Positions 1 to 5,111 of a stretch of 5,111 nt of DNA are shown here, in pieces. The translations under genes were made by a program, and so were the position numbers. A model generated the notes under the pieces. The model had not been told where the DNA came from, ran no database searches, and saw only the letters and a list, made by a program, of their open reading frames with translations. Position 1 is the stretch's first letter; every line of letters starts with the position of its first letter. Origin of the DNA: Methanomassiliicoccaceae archaeon (GTDB taxonomy: Archaea; Thermoplasmatota; Thermoplasmata; Methanomassiliicoccales; Methanomethylophilaceae); assembly GCA_009780795.1 (NCBI GenBank), contig WQZJ01000085.1, positions 1 to 5,111 on the forward strand. Direction: 5' to 3'.

Positions 1-1009
1 ATGCCGGGAAGAAGACATCCAGTTCACGCGGGACGATCCCCAACGGGGACGTTACGATCACCTCGTGCACGAGCACATCGTGCTCACCTGTGTGTATGGC
101 CGACGAGAACGCACGGTGTGTCTTCGATAAATGGTAAGGTTTCTTAGCGGAACAGGGGAGCAGGACCAGTATCCGTTTGTGCGCCGGAGGACTGTACCTC
201 TCACTGATCATCTCTCTGAACCGTTTGACCTCCGGCCTCTGAAGGGATTGCGTGGTGTTACATGAGAAACGGCCTCCCACGGTGCCACACATCTCTTCCT
301 GATATCTGTACCCGGTACGGTCGAATATCCTGAGCGCGGCGACCAGTGAAGGGGACGAGACCCGCTGGTCCACCAGTTCCCTCAATCTCCCTGAGCTGAT
401 GAACATCGTCACCTTCGAGCATTCTATCATCATCTCGGCGAGGTTCCGCTGCGACACGTCCTCCTTGACGATCGCCTCCCCTTCGGGCAGACAGAGTGTG
501 CCGCGCCTTCCGGATGCAATGGGAAATGAATCGTCGAACAGGTCAACGCCCATATATGCCAGCAACGCAAGATTGGAGGGATCGGCGATGCCGGGGGCGT
601 AAAGCAGAACGTTGTTGCCGATGAGGTTCCTCGCCTGCATTATGTATTCCACCATCCTTCTGGCATCATTTCTGAGCTCGAACGCATTGGATATGACCGC
701 TATCTCCGTACCTTCCGGTATGGTTTCATCACCTTTCAGAGGTAGTCTTAGGACACATACTCCGTTCTCCGACACAGGTTCGGTGCGGATGCCGGACGAC
801 AGCGTCGTCCTGAGCCCGCGGTCCAGCGCAACGCTCCGTTCGCCTATGACAAACGTCCTCGAGTTATCCGCGGAGACACGGACCTCCAAGGCCTCGGACG
901 GTGCGTCCGTGACCGTCGTTCTAAGCACGTACGGCGTCCGTACGGTGACACCGTCGGTCGAGAACTCACATATCCTCCCTCTCTGGGACCGCGCAAGGAC
1001 TTCCAGCAT
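1..1009 (-). CDS. arcS: archaeosine synthase ArcS (TgtA2-type), 3' end cut off by the window edge
   Basis: ArcS modifies the preQ0 base at position 15 of archaeal tRNA on the way to archaeosine; in current understanding it attaches lysine, which a radical SAM partner then processes. The 336 visible residues begin MLEVLARSQRGR, like the TGT-derived N-terminal domain of the family. That domain continues to about residue 275 and includes YAPGIADPSN (137-146) and the SSGRLRELV stretch (205-213). The family signature PCSAKKPYHLSKTH spans residues 285-298 and matches the published PC-x3-KPY-x2-S-x2-H pattern. It is followed by HEVIVTSPLGIVPREL (315-330). The family is usually about 500 residues or longer, so the rest of the core and the C-terminal PUA RNA-binding domain should lie to the left of base 1. 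The ATG at 1009 is the first start after an in-frame TAG (1031-1033) and lies 22 bases past a TATA-like box, so the mRNA is probably leaderless. A GGAGG at 1024-1028 is 14 bases from the ATG, rather far for a ribosome binding site. Confidence 0.93.
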   Translation of the reverse strand, partial: MLEVLARSQRGRICEFSTDGVTVRTPYVLRTTVTDAPSEALEVRVSADNSRTFVIGERSVALDRGLRTTLSSGIRTEPVSENGVCVLRLPLKGDETIPEGTEIAVISNAFELRNDARRMVEYIMQARNLIGNNVLLYAPGIADPSNLALLAYMGVDLFDDSFPIASGRRGTLCLPEGEAIVKEDVSQRNLAEMMIECSKVTMFISSGRLRELVDQRVSSPSLVAALRIFDRTGYRYQEEMCGTVGGRFSCNTTQSLQRPEVKRFREMISERYSPPAHKRILVLLPCSAKKPYHLSKTHRAFSSAIHTGEHDVLVHEVIVTSPLGIVPRELDVFFPA

Positions 1010-1030
1010 GGATATCGCAACATCCTCCCA

Positions 1031-1048
1031 CTAATTAATGTTGTTTCC
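1031..1048 (-). promoter_or_regulatory. arcS promoter (BRE plus TATA box)
   Basis: Read on the minus strand, a purine-rich GGAAACAA (1048-1041) stands just upstream of ATTAATTA (1039-1032). This fits the archaeal BRE/TATA arrangement. Twenty-two bases separate the box from the ATG at 1009, which places the expected transcription start at or next to the start codon. The element is called from pattern and spacing only. Confidence 0.6.
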
Positions 1049-1056
1049 TTCCGGTG

Positions 1057-1079
1057 CACGGGCGCTCACGCGCGCCGTG
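1057..1079. promoter_or_regulatory. GC-rich imperfect palindrome between the divergent promoters
   Basis: The arms CAC-GGCGC (1057-1059 and 1061-1065) and GCGCC-GTG (1072-1079) pair over eight base pairs. There is one unpaired G at 1060 and a six-base loop, TCACGC. The element sits in the middle of the arcS/pyrB intergenic region, between the two BRE elements and outside both TATA boxes. Its place suggests an operator for one or both genes. In GC-rich DNA a chance palindrome of this size is also possible. Confidence 0.35.
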
Positions 1080-1083
1080 GTTC

Positions 1084-1100
1084 GGAACAAAGTGTTAAAT
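1084..1100 (+). promoter_or_regulatory. promoter of the pyrBI operon (BRE plus TATA box)
   Basis: GGAACAA (1084-1090) is followed by TTAAAT (1095-1100), a plausible archaeal BRE and TATA box. The box ends 23 bases before the pyrB ATG, so transcription should begin at or very near the start codon. No convincing Shine-Dalgarno sequence precedes the ATG, which agrees with a leaderless message. The BRE-like word resembles the GGAAACAA found on the opposite strand for arcS. Confidence 0.6.
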
Positions 1101-1123
1101 CGTTATTATTCGGTACAGATGGT

Positions 1124-2047
1124 ATGAGCTTTTACGACAAGGACATTATCTCGATAAGGGACCTGAACAGAGAACAGATCGAAGAGATCCTGAAGGTATC
1201 CGAGAAGATGGTGCCTTACGCCATGGGCGAGAAAAAGACCAAGGTCCTTGAAGGAAGGATACTCGGTAACCTGTTCTTCGAACCTTCCACACGCACCCGG
1301 CTGTCGTTCGAGAGTGCGGCGCACAGACTCGGCGTCGATGTGATCGACGTATCCGAGATGTCGATGACATCCATATCCAAGGGGGAGACGCTCGCAGATA
1401 CCATACGAATGGTGGACGCATACTGCGACCTCATCGTGCTGAGACATCCGCACGAGGGCGCTGCGAGATTGGCTGCAAAGTTCTCCGAGAACCCGGTGAT
1501 CAACGCCGGCGACGGCGCCGGCTCGCATCCCACGCAGACGTTGCTGGACCTGTTCACGATAAAGAGGGCGATGAAGGACATCGACGGAGCGAACGTGGTC
1601 CTCGTCGGCGATCTGAAGTACGGACGTACCGTACACTCGCTGGTCGAGGCGCTGACGATGTTCGGGGCGAAGCTCACGTTCGTGGCTCCGGAGACGCTGC
1701 AGATGCCCGATGACAACATCAAAGGATTGAGAGGGAAGCCGCTGCTCACCGATAAACTGGAGGACGTGATACAGGATGCGGACGTCCTGTACGTGACGCG
1801 GATACAGAGGGAAAGATTCCCGGACCCGTCGGAGTACAACAAGGTCTCCGGTACGTACCGCATAGACAACGAGATGCTCAGGGAGGCGAAGTCAGACCTC
1901 ATAGTGATGCATCCCCTTCCGAGGGTCGATGAGATCGCGCCGGAGGTGGACGGCACCCCGCATGCGAAGTATTTCGAGCAGGCGTTCAACGGGATACCGG
2001 TAAGGATGGCCCTTCTCTACATGATACTGGGAGGTGAGGGGCTGTGA
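1124..2047 (+). CDS. pyrB: aspartate carbamoyltransferase catalytic chain PyrB
   Basis: PyrB joins carbamoyl phosphate and L-aspartate to form N-carbamoyl-L-aspartate, the committed step of pyrimidine synthesis in the cytoplasm. The 307 residues match the usual length. The carbamoyl-phosphate loop FEPSTRTR is at residues 52-59 and the mobile SKGET loop at 85-89. HP-x-EGAAR begins at 108, GDGAGSHPTQTLLDLF covers 129-144, and GDLKYGRTVHSL covers 162-173. The aspartate-binding elements are TRIQRERF (225-232) and HPLPRVDEI (263-271). All expected active-site residues (S55, T56, R57, T58, K86, R107, H135, R168, R229, P266, L265) appear to be present. It heads the operon and overlaps pyrI by four bases. 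No other in-frame start exists between the promoter and 1124. Confidence 0.98.
   Translation: MSFYDKDIISIRDLNREQIEEILKVSEKMVPYAMGEKKTKVLEGRILGNLFFEPSTRTRLSFESAAHRLGVDVIDVSEMSMTSISKGETLADTIRMVDAYCDLIVLRHPHEGAARLAAKFSENPVINAGDGAGSHPTQTLLDLFTIKRAMKDIDGANVVLVGDLKYGRTVHSLVEALTMFGAKLTFVAPETLQMPDDNIKGLRGKPLLTDKLEDVIQDADVLYVTRIQRERFPDPSEYNKVSGTYRIDNEMLREAKSDLIVMHPLPRVDEIAPEVDGTPHAKYFEQAFNGIPVRMALLYMILGGEGL
2030..2037 (+). promoter_or_regulatory. strong ribosome binding site for pyrI inside pyrB
   Basis: GGAGGTGA is an eight-base perfect complement to the archaeal 16S rRNA 3' tail. It lies six bases before the GTG at 2044 and so settles that non-ATG start. Because it is inside the last codons of pyrB, pyrI translation is likely coupled to that of pyrB, which would help balance the two chains. 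Confidence 0.85.
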
Positions 2048-2511
2048 GAGAGTTCAAAGTGGCACCCATAAGGAACGGTACTGTGATAGACCATATAACC
2101 GCCGGACAGGCGCTGAACGTGCTGAAGATACTGGGTGTGAACGAGTATAACATCGATTCGACGATAAGCGTACTGATACGCGTCCCGTCCAAGAAGGACG
2201 GCACCGGCGGATGGAAGGATGTGGTAAAGGTCGAGGATCGCGAACTTGACCCGAAGACCGTCGACAAGATAGCGCTGATAGCCCCAAGGGCGACCATAGT
2301 GATAATAAGGGACTACTCGGTCGCTGAGAAGAAGAGGGTGACGCTGTCGCCTACGATATTCGGTCTGGTCCGGTGCAGCAACCCCAACTGCATAACCAAC
2401 AAGAACGAACCGGTGCAGCCGGAGTTCGATGTGGTGTCGCAGGAGCCGCCCACTCTGAGGTGCAGATACTGCGACCGCACTCTGTCAAAGATAACTGACA
2501 ACCTGATCTGA
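2044..2511 (+). CDS. pyrI: aspartate carbamoyltransferase regulatory chain PyrI
   Basis: PyrI binds nucleotide effectors and couples PyrB trimers into the regulated holoenzyme. The N-terminal allosteric domain opens with the typical VAPIRNGTVIDHITAGQAL (6-24). The C-terminal zinc domain has its four ligands in the expected C-x4-C ... C-x2-C layout: C111, C116, C140 and C143. The length of 155 residues is normal. Translation starts at GTG 2044, overlapping the pyrB TGA as GTGA and backed by the GGAGGTGA site. An intact zinc site means the chain can dock on PyrB, so a regulated holoenzyme is expected. Which nucleotides inhibit or activate it cannot be read from the sequence. Confidence 0.97.
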   Translation: MREFKVAPIRNGTVIDHITAGQALNVLKILGVNEYNIDSTISVLIRVPSKKDGTGGWKDVVKVEDRELDPKTVDKIALIAPRATIVIIRDYSVAEKKRVTLSPTIFGLVRCSNPNCITNKNEPVQPEFDVVSQEPPTLRCRYCDRTLSKITDNLI

Positions 2512-2515
2512 TACA

Positions 2516-3037
2516 ATGAGGCTGCTGATAGTTACCGGGATGCCCGGAGCAGGCAAAGAGGAGTTCCTGAACGTGGCCGTCGGCATGGGCATACCGTTCA
2601 TCAGAATGGGCGATGTGGTCAGGGATGCCTATGCGTCACATGTCACTGACCTAAGTGTCGGCAAGTTCGCCGAAGAGGAACGGAAACGGTACGGATATGA
2701 CATATGGGCCAAACGGTCGATGGAGAGGATGAGCGCTCCGGTATTTCTGGTGGACGGCTGCAGGAGCGTCGACGAGGTAAAGGCATTCAGATCTCTGACC
2801 GATGATGTCTCAGTGATCGCCATACACTCGTCCCCGGAGGTCAGATACCAGCGTCTCGTGCGCCGCGGGAGGGACGACGCGCCGTCAGACCATGGCGAAT
2901 TCGGCGAAAGGGACGAAAGAGAGATAGGCTGGGGGCTCGCGAAGATAATCGCGCTCGCCGATGTTACGGTAACAAACGACTCCACGCTCGAAGATTTCCG
3001 TGATGCGTCGAAGGCCGCGCTGGAGAGAATGATATGA
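2516..3037 (+). CDS. UPF0200 family P-loop nucleotide-binding (kinase-like) protein
   Basis: This 173-residue protein belongs to an archaeal family related to adenylate and dephospho-CoA kinases; its substrate is unknown to me. The P-loop GMPGAGKEE is at residues 8-16, with acidic E15 where Walker A motifs normally carry Ser or Thr. It is followed by RMGDVVRDA (30-38), a family hallmark. VDGCRS (79-84) resembles the Walker B/substrate strand, IHSSPEVRYQRL covers 103-114, and the lid-like GRDDAPSD...RDERE lies at 118-136. The ending ALADVTVTND (146-155) is also characteristic. It begins four bases after the pyrI stop without a clear Shine-Dalgarno sequence, so it probably depends on translation of pyrI. 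Its tie to pyrBI may mean a nucleotide-related role, but that is inference. Confidence 0.88.
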   Translation: MRLLIVTGMPGAGKEEFLNVAVGMGIPFIRMGDVVRDAYASHVTDLSVGKFAEEERKRYGYDIWAKRSMERMSAPVFLVDGCRSVDEVKAFRSLTDDVSVIAIHSSPEVRYQRLVRRGRDDAPSDHGEFGERDEREIGWGLAKIIALADVTVTNDSTLEDFRDASKAALERMI

Positions 3038-3297
3038 GATATTCGGTGACCAGGCTTTGCGGGGGAAAGGCTCTGATGGCCGCACCCCGCGAGCAGCTGG
3101 ACATAGATATGGAACGTGCTGCTTCCGTGCTCTCGGAGGCAGGCGAGATAAGGAGCACGGACGAGATGATGATCGTCCTCTCATGGAAGGGCATGGAAGT
3201 AACGGTGTACCGACAGGGAAAGGTGATGTTCCACCCGCTTGACGACCGCAACACCGCGGTATCGTATGCCGATGAGATCCTGTCCCTCATAACGTAG
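3034..3297 (+). CDS. small conserved-looking protein of unknown function, last gene of the pyrBI operon
   Basis: I do not recognise this 87-residue protein. It starts at an ATGA overlap with the UPF0200 stop, with GGAG (3022-3025) eight bases upstream, so translational coupling is likely. The first 40 residues include a helix-like stretch (QLDIDMERAASVLSEAG). The second half suggests two strands (MMIVLSWKG, then MEVTVYRQGKVMFHPL, with a turn at RQGK) followed by a helix (RNTAVSYADEILSLI). That strand-turn-strand-helix order, with a basic 'GK' turn, resembles half of a TBP-like fold, but the resemblance is by eye only. No membrane segment or signal peptide is present, and it is probably cytoplasmic. 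Context in the operon is the only hint of function. Confidence 0.82.
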   Translation: MRYSVTRLCGGKALMAAPREQLDIDMERAASVLSEAGEIRSTDEMMIVLSWKGMEVTVYRQGKVMFHPLDDRNTAVSYADEILSLIT

Positions 3298-3312
3298 GCG
3301 CACACCCCGAAC

Positions 3313-3361
3313 GTCCTGCGGTTCTCGAAGGACTTCGACACCGGCACCGGGCGATAGTGCC
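3313..3361 (+). other. two small hairpins after the pyrBI operon
   Basis: GTCCT (3313-3317) can pair with AGGAC (3329-3333), and GGCAC (3343-3347) with GTGCC (3357-3361). Both are short stems in the gap between the last operon gene and the DUF92 promoter. No T-run follows either stem, so this is not a convincing archaeal terminator and read-through into the next gene is possible. Confidence 0.2.
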
Positions 3362-3377
3362 ATCGTTCGTTGGGAGG

Positions 3378-3387
3378 TTATATTTAT
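3378..3387 (+). promoter_or_regulatory. TATA box of the DUF92 gene
   Basis: TTATATTTAT is a close match to an archaeal TATA box and ends 21 bases before the ATG at 3409. The spacing matches that of the arcS and pyrB promoters, so this mRNA is probably leaderless too. The box lies inside the longer reading frame that could open at TTG 3370, which argues against that earlier start. Confidence 0.7.
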
Positions 3388-3408
3388 CCCATTGATAATG
3401 ACGTTCGG

Positions 3409-4134
3409 ATGGAGCTGCTGGAACTCATCATCATTATCGTCATGGCCGGGCTGCTGTCCATATTGGCGCAGTACCTGGGCCTTCTGACGTTCGACGGAGC
3501 GGTAGCATCGCTGGGCGTCGGACTGGTGATCGGGCTCTTCGGGTCCACGGAGTGGCTGCTCATCCTGATCATATTCGCGACGCTCGGTTTCGCGGCCACT
3601 ATGATCGGACTTACCAGAAAGAAGGCCAGAGGTCTGCAGGAGGGGCTGTACGGTGAAAGGATGTACAAGAACATCCTCGCGGTCGGTCTCGTACCGTGCA
3701 TCTTCGCAATCATATACTTCCTTACGGGCGATCATTATGAGTTGATGACCATAGGATACATAGCGTCGATAGCGGTCGCCGCGGCCGATACGATAGCGAG
3801 CGAGATAGGCGTGAAGGACAAGAGGGTGTGGATGATCACCACCTTCAAAAGGACTGAACCGGGGACCGACGGCGGTGTTTCGTTGTTTGGGACGGCGGTC
3901 GCGCTCGCGGCGGCGACGGCGACCACGGCCATCGGTTGGGTGCTGATGTTCGGCCTGACGTTCGATGTGCTCTTCTTCGTTCCGGTGATAGCAGGCATGG
4001 TCGGCTGCTTCGCCGACAGCTTCCTTGGCGCGACGATCGAATCCAGAGGCTATATATCGAAATATGCGAACAATGCGATCACCGCAGGAGTAGGTGCGGT
4101 GTTCGCGATAGTGGTCTACGTGCTGATGTTCTGA
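3409..4134 (+). CDS. DUF92 (TMEM19/VTE6-like) integral membrane protein
   Basis: This 241-residue membrane protein belongs to DUF92. The best-studied member is plant VTE6, a phytyl-phosphate kinase; archaeal members are uncharacterised, and a role with prenyl phosphates is an inference. Hydrophobic segments lie at about 5-25, 31-45, 49-68, 89-106, 114-130, 160-181, 186-206 and 223-241. Family motifs are in order: FDG (28-30), YGERMYKNILA (81-91), ADTIASEIG (126-134), PGTDGGVSLFGT (151-162), ADSFLGATIE (202-211) and NNAITAG (221-227). The acidic and polar residues in these membrane-edge motifs are typical of the proposed active site. The frame is open back to TTG 3370, but the TATA box at 3378-3387 and the hydrophobic N-terminus beginning MELLELII favour ATG 3409. 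The gene appears to be its own transcription unit, although read-through from upstream cannot be excluded. Confidence 0.92.
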   Translation: MELLELIIIIVMAGLLSILAQYLGLLTFDGAVASLGVGLVIGLFGSTEWLLILIIFATLGFAATMIGLTRKKARGLQEGLYGERMYKNILAVGLVPCIFAIIYFLTGDHYELMTIGYIASIAVAAADTIASEIGVKDKRVWMITTFKRTEPGTDGGVSLFGTAVALAAATATTAIGWVLMFGLTFDVLFFVPVIAGMVGCFADSFLGATIESRGYISKYANNAITAGVGAVFAIVVYVLMF

Positions 4135-4346
4135 CGGTCAGCGCAACTGTCCCTCTTAGTATAATATGCTATAAATATAATAATTATTAAATTAATAGCT
4201 ACAATATGATAAGATATTCAATAACATTAATATACTATTAGCTTTTCGTACGTTTCAAGATGCTTGGTCGCGTACAAAGATACGCATAATCAATTCTCTT
4301 CTGAGATCGCGCGTCTGCGGCCGGTGTCGGCAAAGGGGGTACTAGA
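4135..4346 (+). promoter_or_regulatory. AT-rich promoter and leader region of the beta-solenoid gene
   Basis: This 212-base gap separates the DUF92 stop from the last gene. Bases 4159-4240 hold only 11 G or C in 82, about 13%, against GC-rich genes on both sides. Two TATA-like boxes are visible, TATAAATA (4170-4177) and TTAATATA (4227-4234). They predict starts near 4200 and 4257 and leaders of roughly 147 or 90 bases. A perfect 12-base palindrome, TAATAATTATTA, occupies 4178-4189. Bases 4241-4346 return to normal composition and hold tiny reading frames (ATG 4206, ATG 4260, TTG 4264) but no recognisable RNA gene. A strong, possibly regulated promoter is the simplest reading. Confidence 0.6.
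4335..4340 (+). promoter_or_regulatory. ribosome binding site deciding the start at 4347
   Basis: GGGGGT can pair with the ACCUCC of the 16S rRNA tail using one G-U wobble. It stands six bases before ATG 4347. The frame has a stop at 4302-4304 and no other start between that stop and 4347, so this ATG is the likely start. Unlike the leaderless genes in the window, this gene has both a leader and a Shine-Dalgarno site. Confidence 0.7.
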
Positions 4347-5111
4347 ATGAGAGACAGAACCACTTTGACCGCTGAGGTCAAGCAGGCTTGTCCTGCGACC
4401 CCGACGGTCTTCGGAAAAGAGACAGCGAACTGCACCGGTCCGCCGGTGTATGAATGTTGCACATCTACGGCTGTCTGTACGGGCATAAGCTCCGCACTGA
4501 CATCGGAGCACATGTGCATAGAATCCGCCGATCGGGGCGTGGAGATGGTCATCGACGGAGGCGTGGCATCCGGGTACATGAACCTTGGAGATATCATGTG
4601 CAGTAAACGCGGCGCAGGCAAGATCGGTATAGGGGATAGTTTCGACACGCGCGGAACATATCTCGGTCAGTCGGTCGCCTTCTCTGGCGGGACGTTCCAC
4701 TTCTGGGGAGAGGTGAACGTCACCGGTGACATGTACGTGATAGGGAGCCTGAGCGTAGAGGGTCCGCTGAAGGTCGGCGGCGATCTCTATGTGACCGGCG
4801 ACCTGACGACGAAGGACGATGTGATGATATCCGGCGGTCTGACCGTACGCGGATCGGTGTCCGCACACGGCGACGATGTGACGATATCATGCCACAGCCT
4901 TGCGGACGTGAACGATATGAGGATATTCGGCGCTGCGGCTGCCGAGGGGACCTTCATACTTCACGGAACGCTGGAGATAATGAAAGAAGGGAAACTCGAT
5001 ATAGGCACCTATGACGCGTTCACATTCGCACGCAACGGCGACACGCGTTCGATCCGCCTGATGGTGGATGACGACGCGGAGATAGACGTGCGCGGGATAC
5101 TGGACGCATCC
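4347..5111 (+). CDS. beta-solenoid repeat protein with Cys-rich N-terminus, 3' end cut off by the window edge
   Basis: The frame is open for 255 codons to the window edge. I do not recognise a named family. Residues 1-60 are polar and Thr-rich with six cysteines (15, 29, 37, 38, 44, 57), including a CC pair; two more follow at 85 and 182. No hydrophobic signal peptide or membrane segment is seen. Residues 117-176 are ten uninterrupted six-residue units of the form hydrophobic-x-Val-x-Gly-x, such as VNVTGD, LYVTGD and LTVRGS. This is the pattern of a beta-helix, as in bactofilins, hexapeptide-repeat proteins and adhesin-like archaeal proteins. Looser units continue (FILHGT at 203-208; EIDVRG at 245-250). 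The second half is acidic. Possible roles are a cytoplasmic polymer-forming scaffold or, if a signal is encoded unusually, a surface protein. The ribosome binding site and repeat register support this strand over a long frame opposite. Confidence 0.78.
   Translation, partial: MRDRTTLTAEVKQACPATPTVFGKETANCTGPPVYECCTSTAVCTGISSALTSEHMCIESADRGVEMVIDGGVASGYMNLGDIMCSKRGAGKIGIGDSFDTRGTYLGQSVAFSGGTFHFWGEVNVTGDMYVIGSLSVEGPLKVGGDLYVTGDLTTKDDVMISGGLTVRGSVSAHGDDVTISCHSLADVNDMRIFGAAAAEGTFILHGTLEIMKEGKLDIGTYDAFTFARNGDTRSIRLMVDDDAEIDVRGILDAS
4695..4874 (+). repeat. ten tandem hexapeptide units (protein-level repeat, 18 bases each)
   Basis: Residues 117-176 of the final gene fall into ten consecutive six-residue units without insertion. 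Position 1 is F, V, M or L in all ten. Position 3 is F, V or I in eight, with T and A in the other two. Position 5 is Gly in nine, the exception being LTTKDD at 153-158. The DNA units are diverged, so the regularity is held by the protein fold and not by recent duplication. The register fits one strand per unit of a beta-helix. Confidence 0.85.

Noticed and set aside
399..602. 67-codon plus-strand frame
   Set aside because: It is also antisense to arcS, with no ribosome binding site or recognisable motif.
612..1034. 140-codon plus-strand frame in the left region
   Set aside because: It is antisense to arcS, whose minus-strand translation carries family motifs across the same bases.
1216..1989. 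257-codon open frame on the minus strand inside pyrB
   Set aside because: It lies entirely opposite a fully conserved pyrB; the Ser-rich composition is that of a shadow frame.
4131..4141. CTGA-CGG-TCAG hairpin over the DUF92 stop codon
   Set aside because: The four-base stem is too short and no T-run follows; it is not a supportable terminator.
4248..4275. GTACG...CGTAC stem in the leader of the last gene, considered as a riboswitch
   Set aside because: It is only five base pairs around an 18-base loop, with no recognisable aptamer sequence.
4719..4730. 12-base palindrome GTCACCGGTGAC within the last gene
   Set aside because: It is explained by the codons for the Val-Thr-Gly-Asp repeat unit and sits inside coding sequence.
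4290..4868. 192-codon open frame on the minus strand opposite the beta-solenoid gene
   Set aside because: It has no family resemblance, no promoter, and a Cys/His/Arg-rich composition typical of an antisense shadow. The plus frame has a ribosome binding site and a strict hexad register.

Overview
The window looks like archaeal chromosome, most likely from the Thermoplasmatota and possibly from a Methanomassiliicoccales-type methanogen. The support is: a gene for the archaea-specific tRNA enzyme ArcS; an archaeal pyrB-pyrI pair encoding both chains of aspartate transcarbamoylase; UPF0200 and DUF92 proteins; frequent ATA (Ile) and AGG/AGA (Arg) codons; and TATA-box promoters about 22 bases upstream of start codons, which implies leaderless mRNAs. 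The order-level placement is inference.

Layout. Bases 1-1009 (minus strand) hold the first 336 codons of arcS, whose 3' end lies beyond the left edge. A 114-base divergent promoter region (1010-1123) follows. It carries two outward-facing BRE/TATA elements with a GC-rich imperfect palindrome between them. From 1124 a plus-strand operon runs pyrB, pyrI, a UPF0200 P-loop kinase-like gene and an 87-residue protein of unknown function. These genes are joined by two 4-base stop/start overlaps and one 4-base gap. A 111-base gap then leads to a separately promoted DUF92 integral membrane protein whose start is best placed at 3409. Next is a 212-base intergenic region (4135-4346) with a core of about 13% GC, and finally a gene that is open to the right edge (4347-5111). 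It encodes a Cys-rich N-terminus followed by ten consecutive six-residue repeats, read here as a beta-solenoid.

Function. ArcS works in archaeosine formation at position 15 of tRNA. PyrB and PyrI make and regulate carbamoyl-aspartate for pyrimidine synthesis. The UPF0200 and 87-residue proteins are tightly coupled to pyrBI, but the sequence does not show their roles. The DUF92 protein has the sequence motifs of a family that includes plant VTE6, a prenyl-phosphate kinase. The beta-solenoid protein has the most unusual architecture, and its upstream region is unlike the short, promoter-only gaps elsewhere in the window. No rRNA, tRNA, CRISPR array, insertion sequence or DNA-level repeat family was seen.
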